Counted from the stretch's first letter, positions 28,783 through 37,604 are shown. The stretch: DNA of 42,464 nucleotides from Spirochaetes bacterium GWF1_51_8 (GCA_001829415.1 MIBE01000043.1:1-42464); one strand, 5' to 3'. The notes: a model not told the origin generated them from the sequence alone. Numbers and translations: made by a program.

Positions 28783-28814
28783 ACAAAACGGCGCTGATAG
28801 AAGCGCCGTTTTGT
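28783..28814. terminator. Bidirectional intrinsic terminator
   Basis: ACAAAACGGCGCT pairs with AGCGCCGTTTTGT over a 6-nt loop. A-rich bases on the left and T-rich bases on the right serve both converging genes (27475-28755 plus and 28877-29155 minus). Confidence 0.85.
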
Positions 28815-28876
28815 ATAGAATATAAGTCTTTGTTAAAGAATTCTAATAGTTTATTCCATTCGTAACTAAACTATCG

Positions 28877-29155
28877 TTATTCTCCATAGACAGCCGTAAT
28901 ACGTTGCCCGCCCGGCAGGTAAATAAAATCGACATAATAAATCTTTGAAATACCGCCATTTTTTACCGCAGTATTTATACTTCCATCACCACCAATACTG
29001 CCGAATCCGCTTAAATGGTTAGTAGAGTAGCCAACTTTTGGCGCAGGAACAGTAATGGGATTTGAAGTAATCAAAAGAGGTGTGTACACAGGGCTACAGG
29101 ATACAACTGCAACGAACAAAGCAATCACAGCAATGAACAGCTTAAATCTTTTCAT
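28877..29155 (-). CDS. TRL-like family lipoprotein
   Basis: A 92-aa small lipoprotein. The signal peptide (FKLFIAVIALFVAVVSCSPV) ends in a VVSC lipobox. The mature protein matches the TRL-like family (PF13146, named for a tRNA-associated locus in Leptospira): GDGSINTAVKNGGISKIYYV, then DF and a C-terminal ITAVYGE, the family's characteristic end. The start is the ATG at 29155, because GGAGG sits 7 bp upstream; a TTG two codons earlier is also in frame. The family's function is unknown. It has a consensus promoter, so it is probably well expressed. Confidence 0.85.
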   Translation of the reverse strand: MKRFKLFIAVIALFVAVVSCSPVYTPLLITSNPITVPAPKVGYSTNHLSGFGSIGGDGSINTAVKNGGISKIYYVDFIYLPGGQRITAVYGE

Positions 29156-29217
29156 AACCAATCCTCCATAGTGAATATTTATTCTATTACTATTTCTAAA
29201 ACCGCTAATAACTGATA

Positions 29218-29246
29218 ATTATAAATCTAAACAAAAAACTTGTCAA
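29218..29246 (-). promoter_or_regulatory. Consensus sigma70 promoter of the TRL-like lipoprotein gene
   Basis: Minus strand: -35 TTGACA, 17-bp spacer, -10 TATAAT, an exact match to the consensus. It lies about 62 bp before the start, leaving an AT-rich leader. Confidence 0.8.
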
Positions 29247-29344
29247 TAGTGATTTAATAAAAAGTTTTACACGGCGGTATCCTCGATTCCGAGGGTACGG
29301 ATAACGGGGTAGTGTTTTAACGGTATTGGATCGATCTATCACAG

Positions 29345-29374
29345 AAATAAAAAAAGGCCGTCGGGATGACGGCC
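29345..29374 (-). terminator. Intrinsic terminator of the Ig-like lipoprotein gene
   Basis: On the minus strand GGCCGTC, a 5-nt loop, GACGGCC and then a run of seven T (29346-29355 as A on the plus strand). Confidence 0.85.
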
Positions 29375-29424
29375 TCTTCGGGGGTAAGGCATGTATTCCT
29401 TATATGGAATTGGATTGGTCTCGA

Positions 29425-29868
29425 TTACTGTCCTTCGCCGCCCACGATACGGATGTTGGTGACATGGTTCGTTTTACTATAGTTGCCCTTCACGTCCACC
29501 GCGTAGACGCTGAAACTGTAGACGCCGGGTTCGGCATAGAACGACTGGTTCCAGACCGGGCTTGTGCCGATACTCAGGTACAGCCCGCTATTGACCGAGA
29601 GATAGATCGCGCTTAACGGGTAGGTGCCGGCGACCGATACGCCGCTGAGGCTCAGAGTTCCCGGATCGAACTCTTGATTATTGACCGGCGAGTTGATGGA
29701 TACCGAGGGTAGCGCGAACACCGCCGGGCCGTCGTTTTCGTCGTCGATAATATATTTATCGTCGATATAATCGTTCCATCCGATCTGGATATTGCACGCG
29801 GAAAGCGAAAAGACAGCCGCCGCGATCATGAAAAAGAAGCCGAAATTTTTTACATTCATCTTTGACAT
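29425..29868 (-). CDS. Ig-like lipoprotein of unknown function
   Basis: A 147-aa lipoprotein. The signal peptide (NFGFFFMIAAAVFSLSACNI) carries an LSAC lipobox. The mature part has a short acidic stretch (DDKYIIDDENDG), then one bacterial Ig-like beta-sandwich (VSINSPVNNQEFDPGTLSLS ... YSFSVYAVDVKGNYSKTNHV). I set the start at 29868, which has AGGAGG 7 bp upstream; the longer upstream frame runs into the pullulanase-like gene region. It is divergent from that gene and may be surface-exposed. Confidence 0.75.
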   Translation of the reverse strand: MSKMNVKNFGFFFMIAAAVFSLSACNIQIGWNDYIDDKYIIDDENDGPAVFALPSVSINSPVNNQEFDPGTLSLSGVSVAGTYPLSAIYLSVNSGLYLSIGTSPVWNQSFYAEPGVYSFSVYAVDVKGNYSKTNHVTNIRIVGGEGQ

Positions 29869-29996
29869 TGTATTCCTCCTGTTTGCTATGTACATGAATG
29901 AAACAACGCGGAGCGGCGAAAGAGTTACTTTTTCCGGAAAAAATCTTTCCCGACGCCGGGAATTCCCCTTCAGAGTAGGAAAATTCAGGTTTTCTA

Positions 29997-30024
29997 TTGA
30001 CTTATGGGGATTCTCAGTTAAAAT
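29997..30024 (+). promoter_or_regulatory. Promoter of the pullulanase-like gene
   Basis: -35 TTGACT, 16-bp spacer, -10 TAAAAT, about 38 bp before the start codon. Confidence 0.65.
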
Positions 30025-30062
30025 AAAGGAGGTATATTTAAAATAACAGGAGGAGTTGGAAG

Positions 30063-32597
30063 ATGTCAAAATACTTAACAGGAAAGGGTTCGAAGTTTTT
30101 AGCCCTTTTATTCAGTATCGTCATGATACTGCCCGCGGCATGCGGTGACGGCGGCGGAGCCACTCAGCCCGACGCGCCTGCAGGCAAGAGCGCCAACAAG
30201 GTCAACGGCGTGCTCCGCCTGACCGAGACCGAGCTTCAGGTCGAACTGAAGTTCAAGGCTCTGGACTACACAATCAGCAATTTCGTGGTTATGGAATACG
30301 GCACGAAAAACGCCGCCCAGATCACTTCAGTGAAGACCGACGCGAAGGGTAAAGTATTCACCATTCTCGCCGGCGAAGCGCTCCCGATGAGCAAGAACTT
30401 CCTTGTCGGCGTGATCTCGATGGACGAGACTAAGGGAAAGATCGTCACCAACTTCGGCGAAGGCCAGTTGTCCGATAACTTCCTCAACAAGTTCTACTCC
30501 GATAAGCCGATGGGCTGTACGGTTTCCGGCGGAAAGACCACATTCCGTGTGTTCGCTCCCCGTGCGGTAAAAGTCACCCTCTGTATGTTCGACAAGCCTT
30601 ATTCCGACGATGTCGATAAGCCGTTGCAGGCAGGCGAAAAGCAGATCGATATGACGATGGACAAAGACGGCGTATGGGAAGCCAGTGTCAGCGGCGAACT
30701 CTACGGCAAGTACTACGGCTACCGTGTGACAGGTCCCGCGGGCGCTTCCGAGGAATTCGACCCCAACATCATCGTGGCCGACCCTTACTCGAAGGCTCTT
30801 GTCACCAAGCAGATGGCCCCCCAGCATCACCTGACACTCATCATCGACACAAAGTACACATGGAAGTCCGCGAAACAGCATATGGGCTTCAAGCAGGAAC
30901 AATACATTCTTTATGAGGCGCATGTCCGCGACCTGACCATGCTCTCTAAGGACATCAAGAAGAAAGGCACGTTCGAAGGATTGACCGAAGACGGCAAACA
31001 GGGCGGTCTCGCTCACCTGAAAGACCTCGGCGTCAACGCAATCGAACTGATGCCCGCGCAGGAATTCAACGAGATCGAAGCTCCTTATCTCGGTAAATCG
31101 AAGGCCTACGCTTACAATACATGGAATACTTACGGCAGAAACCACTGGGGTTATATGACCGCGAACTTTTTCGCTCCCGAAGCGTTCTACGCCGAAGGGA
31201 AAGTAGTCGAGAACGCATGGTGCGGCGCATCCGGCGATCAGGTCTTCGCGTTTAAGAAGATGGTCGACGTATTCCACCAGAACGGCATCGCCGTGGTGAT
31301 GGACGTCGTGTACAACCATGTCTCCCAGTACGATAAGAACGCTCTCAAACTGATCGACAAGAAGTATTACTTCTGGATGACCCCGCTGGGCACCTATGAC
31401 GCCCATTCGGGATGCGGTAACGACTACAAGTCGAGCCGCCCGATGTCCAGCAAACTGATCGTAGACAGCTGCGAATACTGGGTTGACGAATACCATGTCG
31501 ACGGATACCGTTTCGACCTCGGAACGATCATCGACTGGAACACTTACGAAAAGATCAAAAAAGCGGTTTACGCCGTGAATAAAGAAACCTTCCTCGTAGC
31601 CGAGCCTTGGATGGGCGGCCGCGGCGAGCCGTTGGACGGCGGCGGATACTCTCCCCAGGGTATGGCGAAGCACGGTATAGCGGCATGGAACGATAAGGTC
31701 CGTGAGCAGATCAAGTCCCTCGCTCTCGGTCAGGCCGGTTCCGCCGGTTTGGTTGACGGTGTCAAGGGGATGCCCGGCACGTTCATCGTACCGAAGTTCT
31801 CGTTGAACTATTTCAGCTCGCACGATAACAAGACCCTCGCCGATTACCTCCGTGAGAACGCAGGAATCTATAAGGCGACACAGGAATTCAAGGCTGAGGA
31901 AATCGTCGCGAAGGCGACGTTGGACGAGAAGCAGATGAAGATGAACAAGATCGCCGCGCTCTTCCTCTATACTATTCAGGGCCCCGTGATGATAGAAGAA
32001 GCGGTCGATTTCGCCCGTATGAAAGTCGTTTTCCCGCCCGAAGGCGATAGCGTCTTCCCGCCCAATTCCGCGAATTGGGTGAAAGAAGGCAACAAGTGGG
32101 GCAACACGCTTCAGAAGGACGCGAAGGGCAATCCTGTCGGCTGGTCCGGTAAGGCTAAGCCGTGGCTGATCGATCACGACTCCTACGAGAAGGATAACGA
32201 ATGCAACTGGATCAACTGGGATCTCAAGGAAGCCAACAAGGAACTCTTCCTTTATCATAAGGGTTTGATCGCGATGCGCAAGATGTACTCCAAGTCCTTC
32301 GGGCTTTATCCTCATGACAAGATCAAGTTCATCGACGCGATGGTCATGAAGAGCGATAAGCCTGTTAAGCAGACCAAGGCGACAGTCGGGTATGTCTACG
32401 ATAAGGCGATATCCGGCGACGCTAAGAGCTTCGCGGTGCTGGTCAACGGCAACCAGAAAGAAGACGTGTTCTTCACCCTTCCCGAAGGCGAATGGACTGT
32501 GATGGTCGACGGGAAGTCCTCGATCAATCCCGAAGCCAAAAAGGTGACCGGACAGGTTACTGTTCCCATGGGAACGGGCATGGTTCTCTTCCAGTAA
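30063..32597 (+). CDS. Pullulanase-like GH13 debranching enzyme, lipoprotein
   Basis: An 844-aa enzyme expected to cut alpha-1,6 branches in pullulan, starch or glycogen fragments. The N-terminal signal peptide ends in ILPAACGDGGG, so it is probably a lipoprotein in the envelope. An N-terminal domain of about 100 residues precedes a CBM48-like module (TTFRVFAPRAVKVTLCMFD, YGYRVTGP). The catalytic barrel follows: YILYEAHVRDLT, region I VVYNHVS, region II GYRFDLGTI with the nucleophile, region III FLVAEPWMGG with the acid/base, and region IV YFSSHDNKT. The usual YNWGYDP motif is replaced by NHWGYMTANFF, so linkage specificity is uncertain. A strong AGGAGG site precedes the ATG and a strong terminator follows. 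Codon use is unlike the neighbours (more AAG/GAC-rich), suggesting high expression. Confidence 0.88.
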   Translation: MSKYLTGKGSKFLALLFSIVMILPAACGDGGGATQPDAPAGKSANKVNGVLRLTETELQVELKFKALDYTISNFVVMEYGTKNAAQITSVKTDAKGKVFTILAGEALPMSKNFLVGVISMDETKGKIVTNFGEGQLSDNFLNKFYSDKPMGCTVSGGKTTFRVFAPRAVKVTLCMFDKPYSDDVDKPLQAGEKQIDMTMDKDGVWEASVSGELYGKYYGYRVTGPAGASEEFDPNIIVADPYSKALVTKQMAPQHHLTLIIDTKYTWKSAKQHMGFKQEQYILYEAHVRDLTMLSKDIKKKGTFEGLTEDGKQGGLAHLKDLGVNAIELMPAQEFNEIEAPYLGKSKAYAYNTWNTYGRNHWGYMTANFFAPEAFYAEGKVVENAWCGASGDQVFAFKKMVDVFHQNGIAVVMDVVYNHVSQYDKNALKLIDKKYYFWMTPLGTYDAHSGCGNDYKSSRPMSSKLIVDSCEYWVDEYHVDGYRFDLGTIIDWNTYEKIKKAVYAVNKETFLVAEPWMGGRGEPLDGGGYSPQGMAKHGIAAWNDKVREQIKSLALGQAGSAGLVDGVKGMPGTFIVPKFSLNYFSSHDNKTLADYLRENAGIYKATQEFKAEEIVAKATLDEKQMKMNKIAALFLYTIQGPVMIEEAVDFARMKVVFPPEGDSVFPPNSANWVKEGNKWGNTLQKDAKGNPVGWSGKAKPWLIDHDSYEKDNECNWINWDLKEANKELFLYHKGLIAMRKMYSKSFGLYPHDKIKFIDAMVMKSDKPVKQTKATVGYVYDKAISGDAKSFAVLVNGNQKEDVFFTLPEGEWTVMVDGKSSINPEAKKVTGQVTVPMGTGMVLFQ

Positions 32598-32612
32598 GTC
32601 TACTTTGACAAT

Positions 32613-32685
32613 TCAGCCCCGGTTCGCCGGGGCTTTTTTATTGACCTTCATGAGAAATAAGATAGAATATTACAGGAGGAAAATA
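32613..32685. repeat. 73-bp direct repeat, copy 1 (terminator-promoter-RBS unit)
   Basis: 70 of 73 bases are identical to 33564-33636. The unit contains a complete terminator, a TTGACC-16-TAGAAT promoter (here 32641-32668) and an AGGAGGAAAATA ribosome-binding site. In this copy the site is followed by ATAAATTCC with no start codon, so the promoter is orphaned and now faces the inserted AT-rich pair. Confidence 0.9.
32615..32640 (+). terminator. Terminator of the pullulanase-like gene
   Basis: AGCCCCGG, loop TTCG, CCGGGGCT, then six T. The UUCG tetraloop makes it very stable. It is duplicated at 33566-33591. Confidence 0.95.
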
Positions 32686-32868
32686 ATAAATTCCGCTTTT
32701 TCTTTGATTAAATAATAATTTAAATATAAAATATTAGTGTAATGAAAGTGTAACATTTATGGTACACTTATAGAATAGTTCTCTAAAAACAAGGTAGCGG
32801 TTGTCTTTCTTCAGGTAGTTGGGTGAGGTATCGATAAAGAAAGAGGGAATAATAAAATGGAGGTCGAT

Positions 32869-33051
32869 ATGGGGTTATATGAAGAATTGTTGGAAGCCAG
32901 CAAGGATCCGGCTCAAATAGCATTTGAGAATATATCGTTACATAACGACAGTAAAGAAACCGATTACGAAGAATGGAAAAAAGAGTTAAAAACGCATAAA
33001 ACTGAACAAGCAAGAATGATGAGAGAGGTGTTCACTATTGCAACTAAATAA
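32869..33051 (+). CDS. Small acidic protein of unknown function, AT-rich pair gene 1
   Basis: A 60-aa charged soluble protein (GLYEELLEASKDPAQIAFEN then ISLHNDSKETDYEEWKKELK), mostly predicted helix, with no family I recognise. I chose the ATG at 32869 because GGAGGT lies 4 bp before it; an ATG four codons upstream (32857) is possible but has only a weak site. It overlaps the next gene by 14 bp. A small charged first gene overlapping a larger second gene is the layout of many toxin-antitoxin pairs, but nothing in the sequence proves that. AT-rich base use sets it apart from the neighbours. Confidence 0.6.
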   Translation: MGLYEELLEASKDPAQIAFENISLHNDSKETDYEEWKKELKTHKTEQARMMREVFTIATK

Positions 33052-33559
33052 TGAACAGAAAGATTGGTACGAACAAAAAAAGAAGGATACCTTAGACCTC
33101 ATTTCATCAGCGATTACGGATATTATTGATGTGGCTCAAGAAGTATCGGGTTTTATAAATGGCGAAATTGAAGTTGACCATCAAATCGTTAGTTCTGTTG
33201 TTGACAGATATTTAAGAGATGTATTAAGAATAAGATTTTACCACCATGAAATCGCGCATATTGATTGTCATAAAATATCGGGATACCTGACATATTGGAT
33301 ATGCAAATTAAAACCATTAAAGGTTATGAAATCTGCCTATCAAAAGAATTTGAAATTTTCACACTTAATAAATGAGAATTTAGCGTGGAACTTGAGTATT
33401 ACAAGGATTAATTATCAAAAACAACCCCCGTATAAAACAATAGTACAAAATAATAATTTCATATTATATTTTCTCTACACTCTTCATTACCGTCCAATTA
33501 ATCCAGATTCTTTATCAATAACATACTATTTATTAGATAAAAAAGAACAGTTGGATTAA
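33038..33559 (+). CDS. Unknown protein, AT-rich pair gene 2
   Basis: A 173-aa protein with a TTG start at 33038 (GAGGTG about 9 bp upstream) inside the end of the previous gene. It has a helical charged N-terminus (EQKDWYEQKKKDTLDLISSA), then RFYHHEIAHIDCHKISGYLT with several His and a Cys, then YWICKLKPLKVMK. The C-terminal half is rich in Tyr, Asn and Ile (NNNFILYFLYTLHYRPINPD). No signal peptide or clear membrane helix. I do not recognise the family. With gene 1 it forms a cassette enclosed by a 73-bp direct repeat, so it was probably acquired as a unit. Confidence 0.65.
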   Translation: MQLNNEQKDWYEQKKKDTLDLISSAITDIIDVAQEVSGFINGEIEVDHQIVSSVVDRYLRDVLRIRFYHHEIAHIDCHKISGYLTYWICKLKPLKVMKSAYQKNLKFSHLINENLAWNLSITRINYQKQPPYKTIVQNNNFILYFLYTLHYRPINPDSLSITYYLLDKKEQLD

Positions 33560-33565
33560 TAAATC

Positions 33566-33591
33566 AGCCCCGGTTCGCCGGGGCTTTTTTA
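33566..33591 (+). terminator. Terminator of the AT-rich gene pair
   Basis: Same hairpin as 32615-32640 (AGCCCCGG, TTCG, CCGGGGCT, T run). Confidence 0.9.
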
Positions 33592-33619
33592 TTGACCTTT
33601 ATGAGAAATAAGATAGAAT
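33592..33619 (+). promoter_or_regulatory. Promoter of the TPM-like gene
   Basis: -35 TTGACC, 16-bp spacer, -10 TAGAAT, 16 bp before the start codon. The identical promoter in copy 1 lies at 32641-32668. Confidence 0.65.
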
Positions 33620-33635
33620 ACTTCAGGAGGAAAAT

Positions 33636-34394
33636 ATGAACCGTTTCTTTTTACTCATACTTACCTTTTGCTCGGCCGTACTGACAGTGCCCGCGGCGGC
33701 GGTCACCTATCCCGGAAGGTACATCCTCGAGGGAGAAGCATTGATCGATAAACCGCAGGCTGAGTTCGTCATGCTCCGATTGCAGGGCATAGAAGACGAA
33801 TACCAGTTGAAAGTATCGATCTTCCTTCACAAGTGGGACGGCAAGGAATCGATGACCAATTTCACCGCGAAGGATTATCCTGTCTACAACGAGTACAATA
33901 AACGCGGGCGGCGGGCGATGTTTATCCTTCTTTTCGGCGAGAAGTCGTGCGAATGGTATTTCGATATGCGCCCGGAGAATATGCTGAGCCTCGCGCACAT
34001 GACAAGCCTGTCGAACCTGATCGCGGCATATCCCTTGTCGAACAGTATCGCCGGGGTCGTCACGAATTTCACTAAGGAGCTGACGTCCGCTCTCCGCGAC
34101 GAACTCTTCCTGACCGATTTCGACAAGTTCCTCCAGGACAATAACCGCATCCTGTCCGACTCGCTCCGGAATATCGGGTTTCTCGTGTTCCTCATCCTGC
34201 TTCTGATCTCGGCGGGGTTGTTCATCTTTCTCACCCTGCGGAACTTCAAACGGTTCCCGTTCCTGATCCTGTTCGCGGTTCCGGTAATCGTCCTCCAGAT
34301 TTACCGTGTGATCCCGGACTTCCTCGCGGTAATCGCATATTTCCTGATCTTCGGTTTCGAACTCTTCAACAGCCGAACGATTAATAAAAAGTGA
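33636..34394 (+). CDS. Membrane protein with possible TPM domain
   Basis: A 252-aa exported membrane protein. The signal peptide (FFLLILTFCSAVLTVPAAAV) is followed by a periplasmic domain (about 25-165). Its arrangement FLHKWDGKE, NKRGRRAMFILLFGEKSCEW and DMRPENMLSLAH loosely resembles TPM (YgcG-type) domains. Two or three membrane helices occupy about 180-245 (IGFLVFLILLLISAGLFIFL and onward). TPM proteins occur in envelope and photosystem maintenance; the match here is weak. The next gene follows 6 bp later, so an operon with the WG/SH3 proteins is likely. Confidence 0.45.
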   Translation: MNRFFLLILTFCSAVLTVPAAAVTYPGRYILEGEALIDKPQAEFVMLRLQGIEDEYQLKVSIFLHKWDGKESMTNFTAKDYPVYNEYNKRGRRAMFILLFGEKSCEWYFDMRPENMLSLAHMTSLSNLIAAYPLSNSIAGVVTNFTKELTSALRDELFLTDFDKFLQDNNRILSDSLRNIGFLVFLILLLISAGLFIFLTLRNFKRFPFLILFAVPVIVLQIYRVIPDFLAVIAYFLIFGFELFNSRTINKK

Positions 34395-34400
34395 CGGGGT

Positions 34401-35414
34401 GTGAAAATGAATCGGCTTTTCTTCTCAATCGGGATACTCTGCTTCCTCACTGCTCCGGTATACTCGGATAGTTTGACCTATCAGGGAAAAAGTATCGACG
34501 TTTCGGAATGGAAGGAGTCCGACGGAATGGTCAAGTTCGTTTATAAAAACCTCTGGGGTTTTGCGGACACCGGAAGCATGAAAGCGGTAATCCCGCCCAA
34601 GTACTCCGGCGCGTCGGACTTCTCCGGCGGTAAGGCGTTAGTGCTCAAAGAATTTGGCCTACAAACTCCGTCGATGAAATTCGCGTGGATCGATAAGAAA
34701 GGGAAAGAAACACCGTATTCCTTCTCGATCCCGTCGAAACTGAAAGGCGGAACCCCTGTCTACTATACCGCCGGCGATAAACTCTATGTTATATCTAAGA
34801 ACGGGGTGAATCTCCGCGAATCGGCGTCGTTAAACGGAAAAGTGATGATGAATGTCCCGCACGGTTCCGAAGTGACCGTCTCGGAAAGCCCTTCTGCAAA
34901 AAACGCCGTCTCGGTCGGCAATATACCCGGGTATTGGGTGAAGGTCGTGTACAACGGTAAAACCGGATGGCTGTTCGACGGATTCCTTTCCGTGCTGACG
35001 CCTTATTCCGGCAGTGAAAAATGGATATGGAACATGGTAGACCGGTGGAAAGTTTCCGGTATCTGGAAAACCCATTACGATCTGGGAATCTATTACCTGA
35101 CCCATGACGATGAAAATAAAATCCCTTATGGGCAGCTCTGGCAGATCGATATGACGTACTATCCCGGCACGCGGGTTTCCCTCGCCCAACTGAATGTGAA
35201 TTACGAAGGGGGAGTGACCGTGCACTATATTTTTGCGGGTCTGCGTCAGTTCGAGGTTTTCCAGCAGATTAAGACGGCAGGGGTGATTCCAGACGATACC
35301 GTCTATCAAGGTGATGAAGAGATTTACACTTACTCGACAGGCGAATACTCGAGTTTCGAGATAAAGGAAACTGAGGAAGGATTGGTTGTGCTCACGACCT
35401 ATTCCGCCGATTGA
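34401..35414 (+). CDS. Exported WG-repeat / SH3-domain protein, paralogue 1
   Basis: A 337-aa secreted protein (signal peptide FFSIGILCFLTAPVYSDS). The first part has WG-repeat-like units (LWGFADTGSMKAVIPPKYSG then FAWIDKKGKETPYSF). A bacterial SH3 domain follows at about 130-195 (DKLYVISKNGVNLRESASLN, then GYWVKVVYNGKTGWLFDGFL). Bacterial SH3 domains often bind peptidoglycan. The C-terminal 140 residues are unrecognised. The gene downstream encodes a paralogue with the same order of domains. Confidence 0.75.
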   Translation: MKMNRLFFSIGILCFLTAPVYSDSLTYQGKSIDVSEWKESDGMVKFVYKNLWGFADTGSMKAVIPPKYSGASDFSGGKALVLKEFGLQTPSMKFAWIDKKGKETPYSFSIPSKLKGGTPVYYTAGDKLYVISKNGVNLRESASLNGKVMMNVPHGSEVTVSESPSAKNAVSVGNIPGYWVKVVYNGKTGWLFDGFLSVLTPYSGSEKWIWNMVDRWKVSGIWKTHYDLGIYYLTHDDENKIPYGQLWQIDMTYYPGTRVSLAQLNVNYEGGVTVHYIFAGLRQFEVFQQIKTAGVIPDDTVYQGDEEIYTYSTGEYSSFEIKETEEGLVVLTTYSAD

Positions 35415-35493
35415 AGAGGAATGGTTTGCCGAAGAAGTAATTAAACGATGATTCGGATACACAGGCATTTCTGAAAAAATTAACGAGGTCTCC

Positions 35494-36489
35494 ATGGATA
35501 CAGGATTGCTCGGTCTCATATTCGGCGGCTTGATCTACGCTGTCACCACCGTTTTTTCCGGCGATTTTGTCTACTATGAGAAGGTGTATCAGCCGGACGA
35601 GCTCTTGGTGAGCGAGGGAATAGCGGTGTTCGCCTACCACGAGAAATGGGGATTTGCCGCGACGAACGGCTGGAAGGTGATCGTGCCTCCGAAGTACGCG
35701 GGCGTGTCGGTTTTCACGAACGGCAAGGCGCTCGCGCTGACTGTCGCGGGGCAATCGAACTCCGCGCCGAAGTTTGTCCGGGTCGACAAGTCCGGCAAGG
35801 AAACGCCGTTTGTCCTGACCGTCCCGTCGAAGGTAAACGGAAAGACGCCGGTCTATTACTCGCCGGGCGATAAACTCCATGTCATTTCCATGAAGCCGCT
35901 CGTGATGCTGGACGGTATCGCCGCCGACGCCCGCCAGGTCGAGGTCATCCCGTCCGGAGAACAGGCGGAGATCCTCGAAATGCCAGTTGCGGCAAATGAG
36001 ATTGTGATCGCGGGAGTTCCGGGATACTGGGTCAAGGTGAAGTTCAGCGGAAAGACCGGGTGGGTGTTCGACGGGCATCTTTCGGCGATTGAGTTAACCG
36101 GTAAGATGGACGGGGTGTCTATCAAGGAATTCCTTGTCACTCTCCTTTTCGGTGAAGGGAAAACGCCTTCCGGGCATATCGAACGTTTTCCTACGGGGAT
36201 CGGCTACGGCGCATATCATTATACGGAAATGGATATCTATTCCGGCAAGGCCGCATCGCTTGTCTTCGTCTCTACGGAGCCGGAAGCGGGATTGCTGAAA
36301 GAGTTTTATATCTACGGGATGAGGCTTCATGAGGTCTTCCGGCAGTTCGAGAGCGCCGGGTTCATTCCCGCCGAACCGAAACCGTTAATGGACGGTACGA
36401 TGATCGGATGGGAGTACTATGAGATGAACCTACTGCTGGAAAGCCTGCCCGGCGGGATTGTCCGCCTGAAGATCGTGTATCTGCCGTGA
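35494..36489 (+). CDS. WG-repeat / SH3-domain protein, paralogue 2
   Basis: A 331-aa paralogue of the preceding protein. WG-like units (EKWGFAATNGWKVIVPPKYA) and an SH3-like segment (GYWVKVKFSGKTGWVFDGHL) line up along the whole length, and both share GKETP...VPSK...TPVYY.GDKL.VIS. The N-terminus is a hydrophobic anchor (GLLGLIFGGLIYAVTTVFSG) rather than a clear cleavable signal. The SH3 N-terminal strand is degenerate (LVMLDGIAADARQVEVIPSG instead of VNLRES). GAGGT precedes the ATG. The stop codon abuts the ruvB stop (36489/36490) with no space. Confidence 0.75.
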   Translation: MDTGLLGLIFGGLIYAVTTVFSGDFVYYEKVYQPDELLVSEGIAVFAYHEKWGFAATNGWKVIVPPKYAGVSVFTNGKALALTVAGQSNSAPKFVRVDKSGKETPFVLTVPSKVNGKTPVYYSPGDKLHVISMKPLVMLDGIAADARQVEVIPSGEQAEILEMPVAANEIVIAGVPGYWVKVKFSGKTGWVFDGHLSAIELTGKMDGVSIKEFLVTLLFGEGKTPSGHIERFPTGIGYGAYHYTEMDIYSGKAASLVFVSTEPEAGLLKEFYIYGMRLHEVFRQFESAGFIPAEPKPLMDGTMIGWEYYEMNLLLESLPGGIVRLKIVYLP

Positions 36490-37506
36490 TCAGCCGAAAA
36501 GCCCCGGGTCGGTTTCTTTGTACTCCGCGCCGAGATGGTCGTAGGCCTTCTTCGACGCCATCCGTCCGCGCGGGGTGCGTTGGACAAACCCGATCTGGAT
36601 GAGGAACGGTTCGCAGACGTCCTCGATAGTCTCGGTCTCCTCGTTGAGCGCGGCCGCGATAGCCGCGACCCCGACAGGGCCGCCCTTATAGTGATCGATG
36701 ATAATATTGAGAAACTTACGGTCAAGCGAATCGAGCCCCTTCTCGTCGACTTCCAGCTTGCCGAGCGCGTAGCCCGCGAAGCCGCCGTCGATGCCTTCCT
36801 TCTTCTCCACCAGCGCGAAGTCGCTGACACGCCTGAGGAGCCGGTTCGCGATACGCGGCGTGCCCCGTGAACGGCGCGCTATTTCGGACGCGCCCTCGGA
36901 GGTAACCCCGATATTGAGGATACGCGCCGAGCGCCCGATGATCGTCATGAGCGCCTTCGGGTCGTAGAAGTCGAGCCGTTCGATAATACCGAAACGCGAA
37001 CGGAGCGGCGACGAGATCGATCCGCTACGTGTGGTCGCGCCCGCGAGGGTGAACTTCGGCAGGTTGATCCGGATAGTACGCGCGCCAGTGCCCTCGCCGA
37101 TCACCACATCCACCTTAAAGTCTTCCATCGCGGAATATAGCACTTCTTCGAGCACCTTCCGCATCCGGTGTATTTCGTCGATAAACAAAACGTCGCATTC
37201 TTCGAGCGAGGTCAGGATCGCCACGAGATCGCCGGCTTTTTCGAGCGCCGGGGCGCTCGTGACCTTGATATTCCGCCCGAGTTCGTTCGCCATAATATTG
37301 ACGAGGGTGGTCTTCCCCAGTCCGGGCGGGCCGTACAACAGGACGTGATCGAGCGCGTCCTTACGGATTTTCGCGGCCTCGATAAACACGCGGATATTCT
37401 CCTTGACCTTGTCCTGCCCGATAAACTCGGTCAGCGTACGCGGCCGGAGCGAGTCGTCCATGTCCTCGGCGAGATGTAACGGGTTTGTCAGTTTTTCTTC
37501 AATCAT
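36490..37506 (-). CDS. ruvB: Holliday junction branch migration helicase RuvB
   Basis: AAA+ motor of the RuvAB complex that drives branch migration of Holliday junctions. The 338-aa protein has Walker [11 protein letters not shown], Walker B LFIDEIHR, sensor 1 GATTRSGSI, the arginine finger region SPLRSRFG and the winged-helix C-terminus ([20 protein letters not shown]). I placed the start at 37506 ([12 protein letters not shown]), the usual beginning for RuvB; the open frame continues 44 codons upstream without family similarity. ruvA and ruvC are not adjacent. It converges on the WG-repeat gene with zero spacing. Confidence 0.97.
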   Translation of the reverse strand: MIEEKLTNPLHLAEDMDDSLRPRTLTEFIGQDKVKENIRVFIEAAKIRKDALDHVLLYGPPGLGKTTLVNIMANELGRNIKVTSAPALEKAGDLVAILTSLEECDVLFIDEIHRMRKVLEEVLYSAMEDFKVDVVIGEGTGARTIRINLPKFTLAGATTRSGSISSPLRSRFGIIERLDFYDPKALMTIIGRSARILNIGVTSEGASEIARRSRGTPRIANRLLRRVSDFALVEKKEGIDGGFAGYALGKLEVDEKGLDSLDRKFLNIIIDHYKGGPVGVAAIAAALNEETETIEDVCEPFLIQIGFVQRTPRGRMASKKAYDHLGAEYKETDPGLFG

Positions 37507-37604
37507 ATATCCATCCGGGCGCCGGGTAAAACCGCCGAAACGGTTTATATCGAGGCGCACATTATTATAACCTATCGCCGGGATTTTCGCTATATTCATA
37601 TGGA

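Larger units (their letters stand above)
33564..33636. repeat. 73-bp direct repeat, copy 2 (terminator-promoter-RBS unit)
   Basis: Partner of 32613-32685 with three mismatches. The terminator at 33566-33591 closes the AT-rich pair. The promoter (TTGACC, 16 bp, TAGAAT; 33592-33619) and AGGAGG site directly precede the ATG at 33636. This copy therefore still drives a gene and is probably the original. Confidence 0.9.

Noticed and set aside
30327..32315. Long (662-codon) open frame on the minus strand opposite the pullulanase-like gene
   Set aside because: It mirrors the codon pattern of the real gene, has no ribosome-binding site and no protein-like domains; the plus-strand gene has full GH13 motifs.
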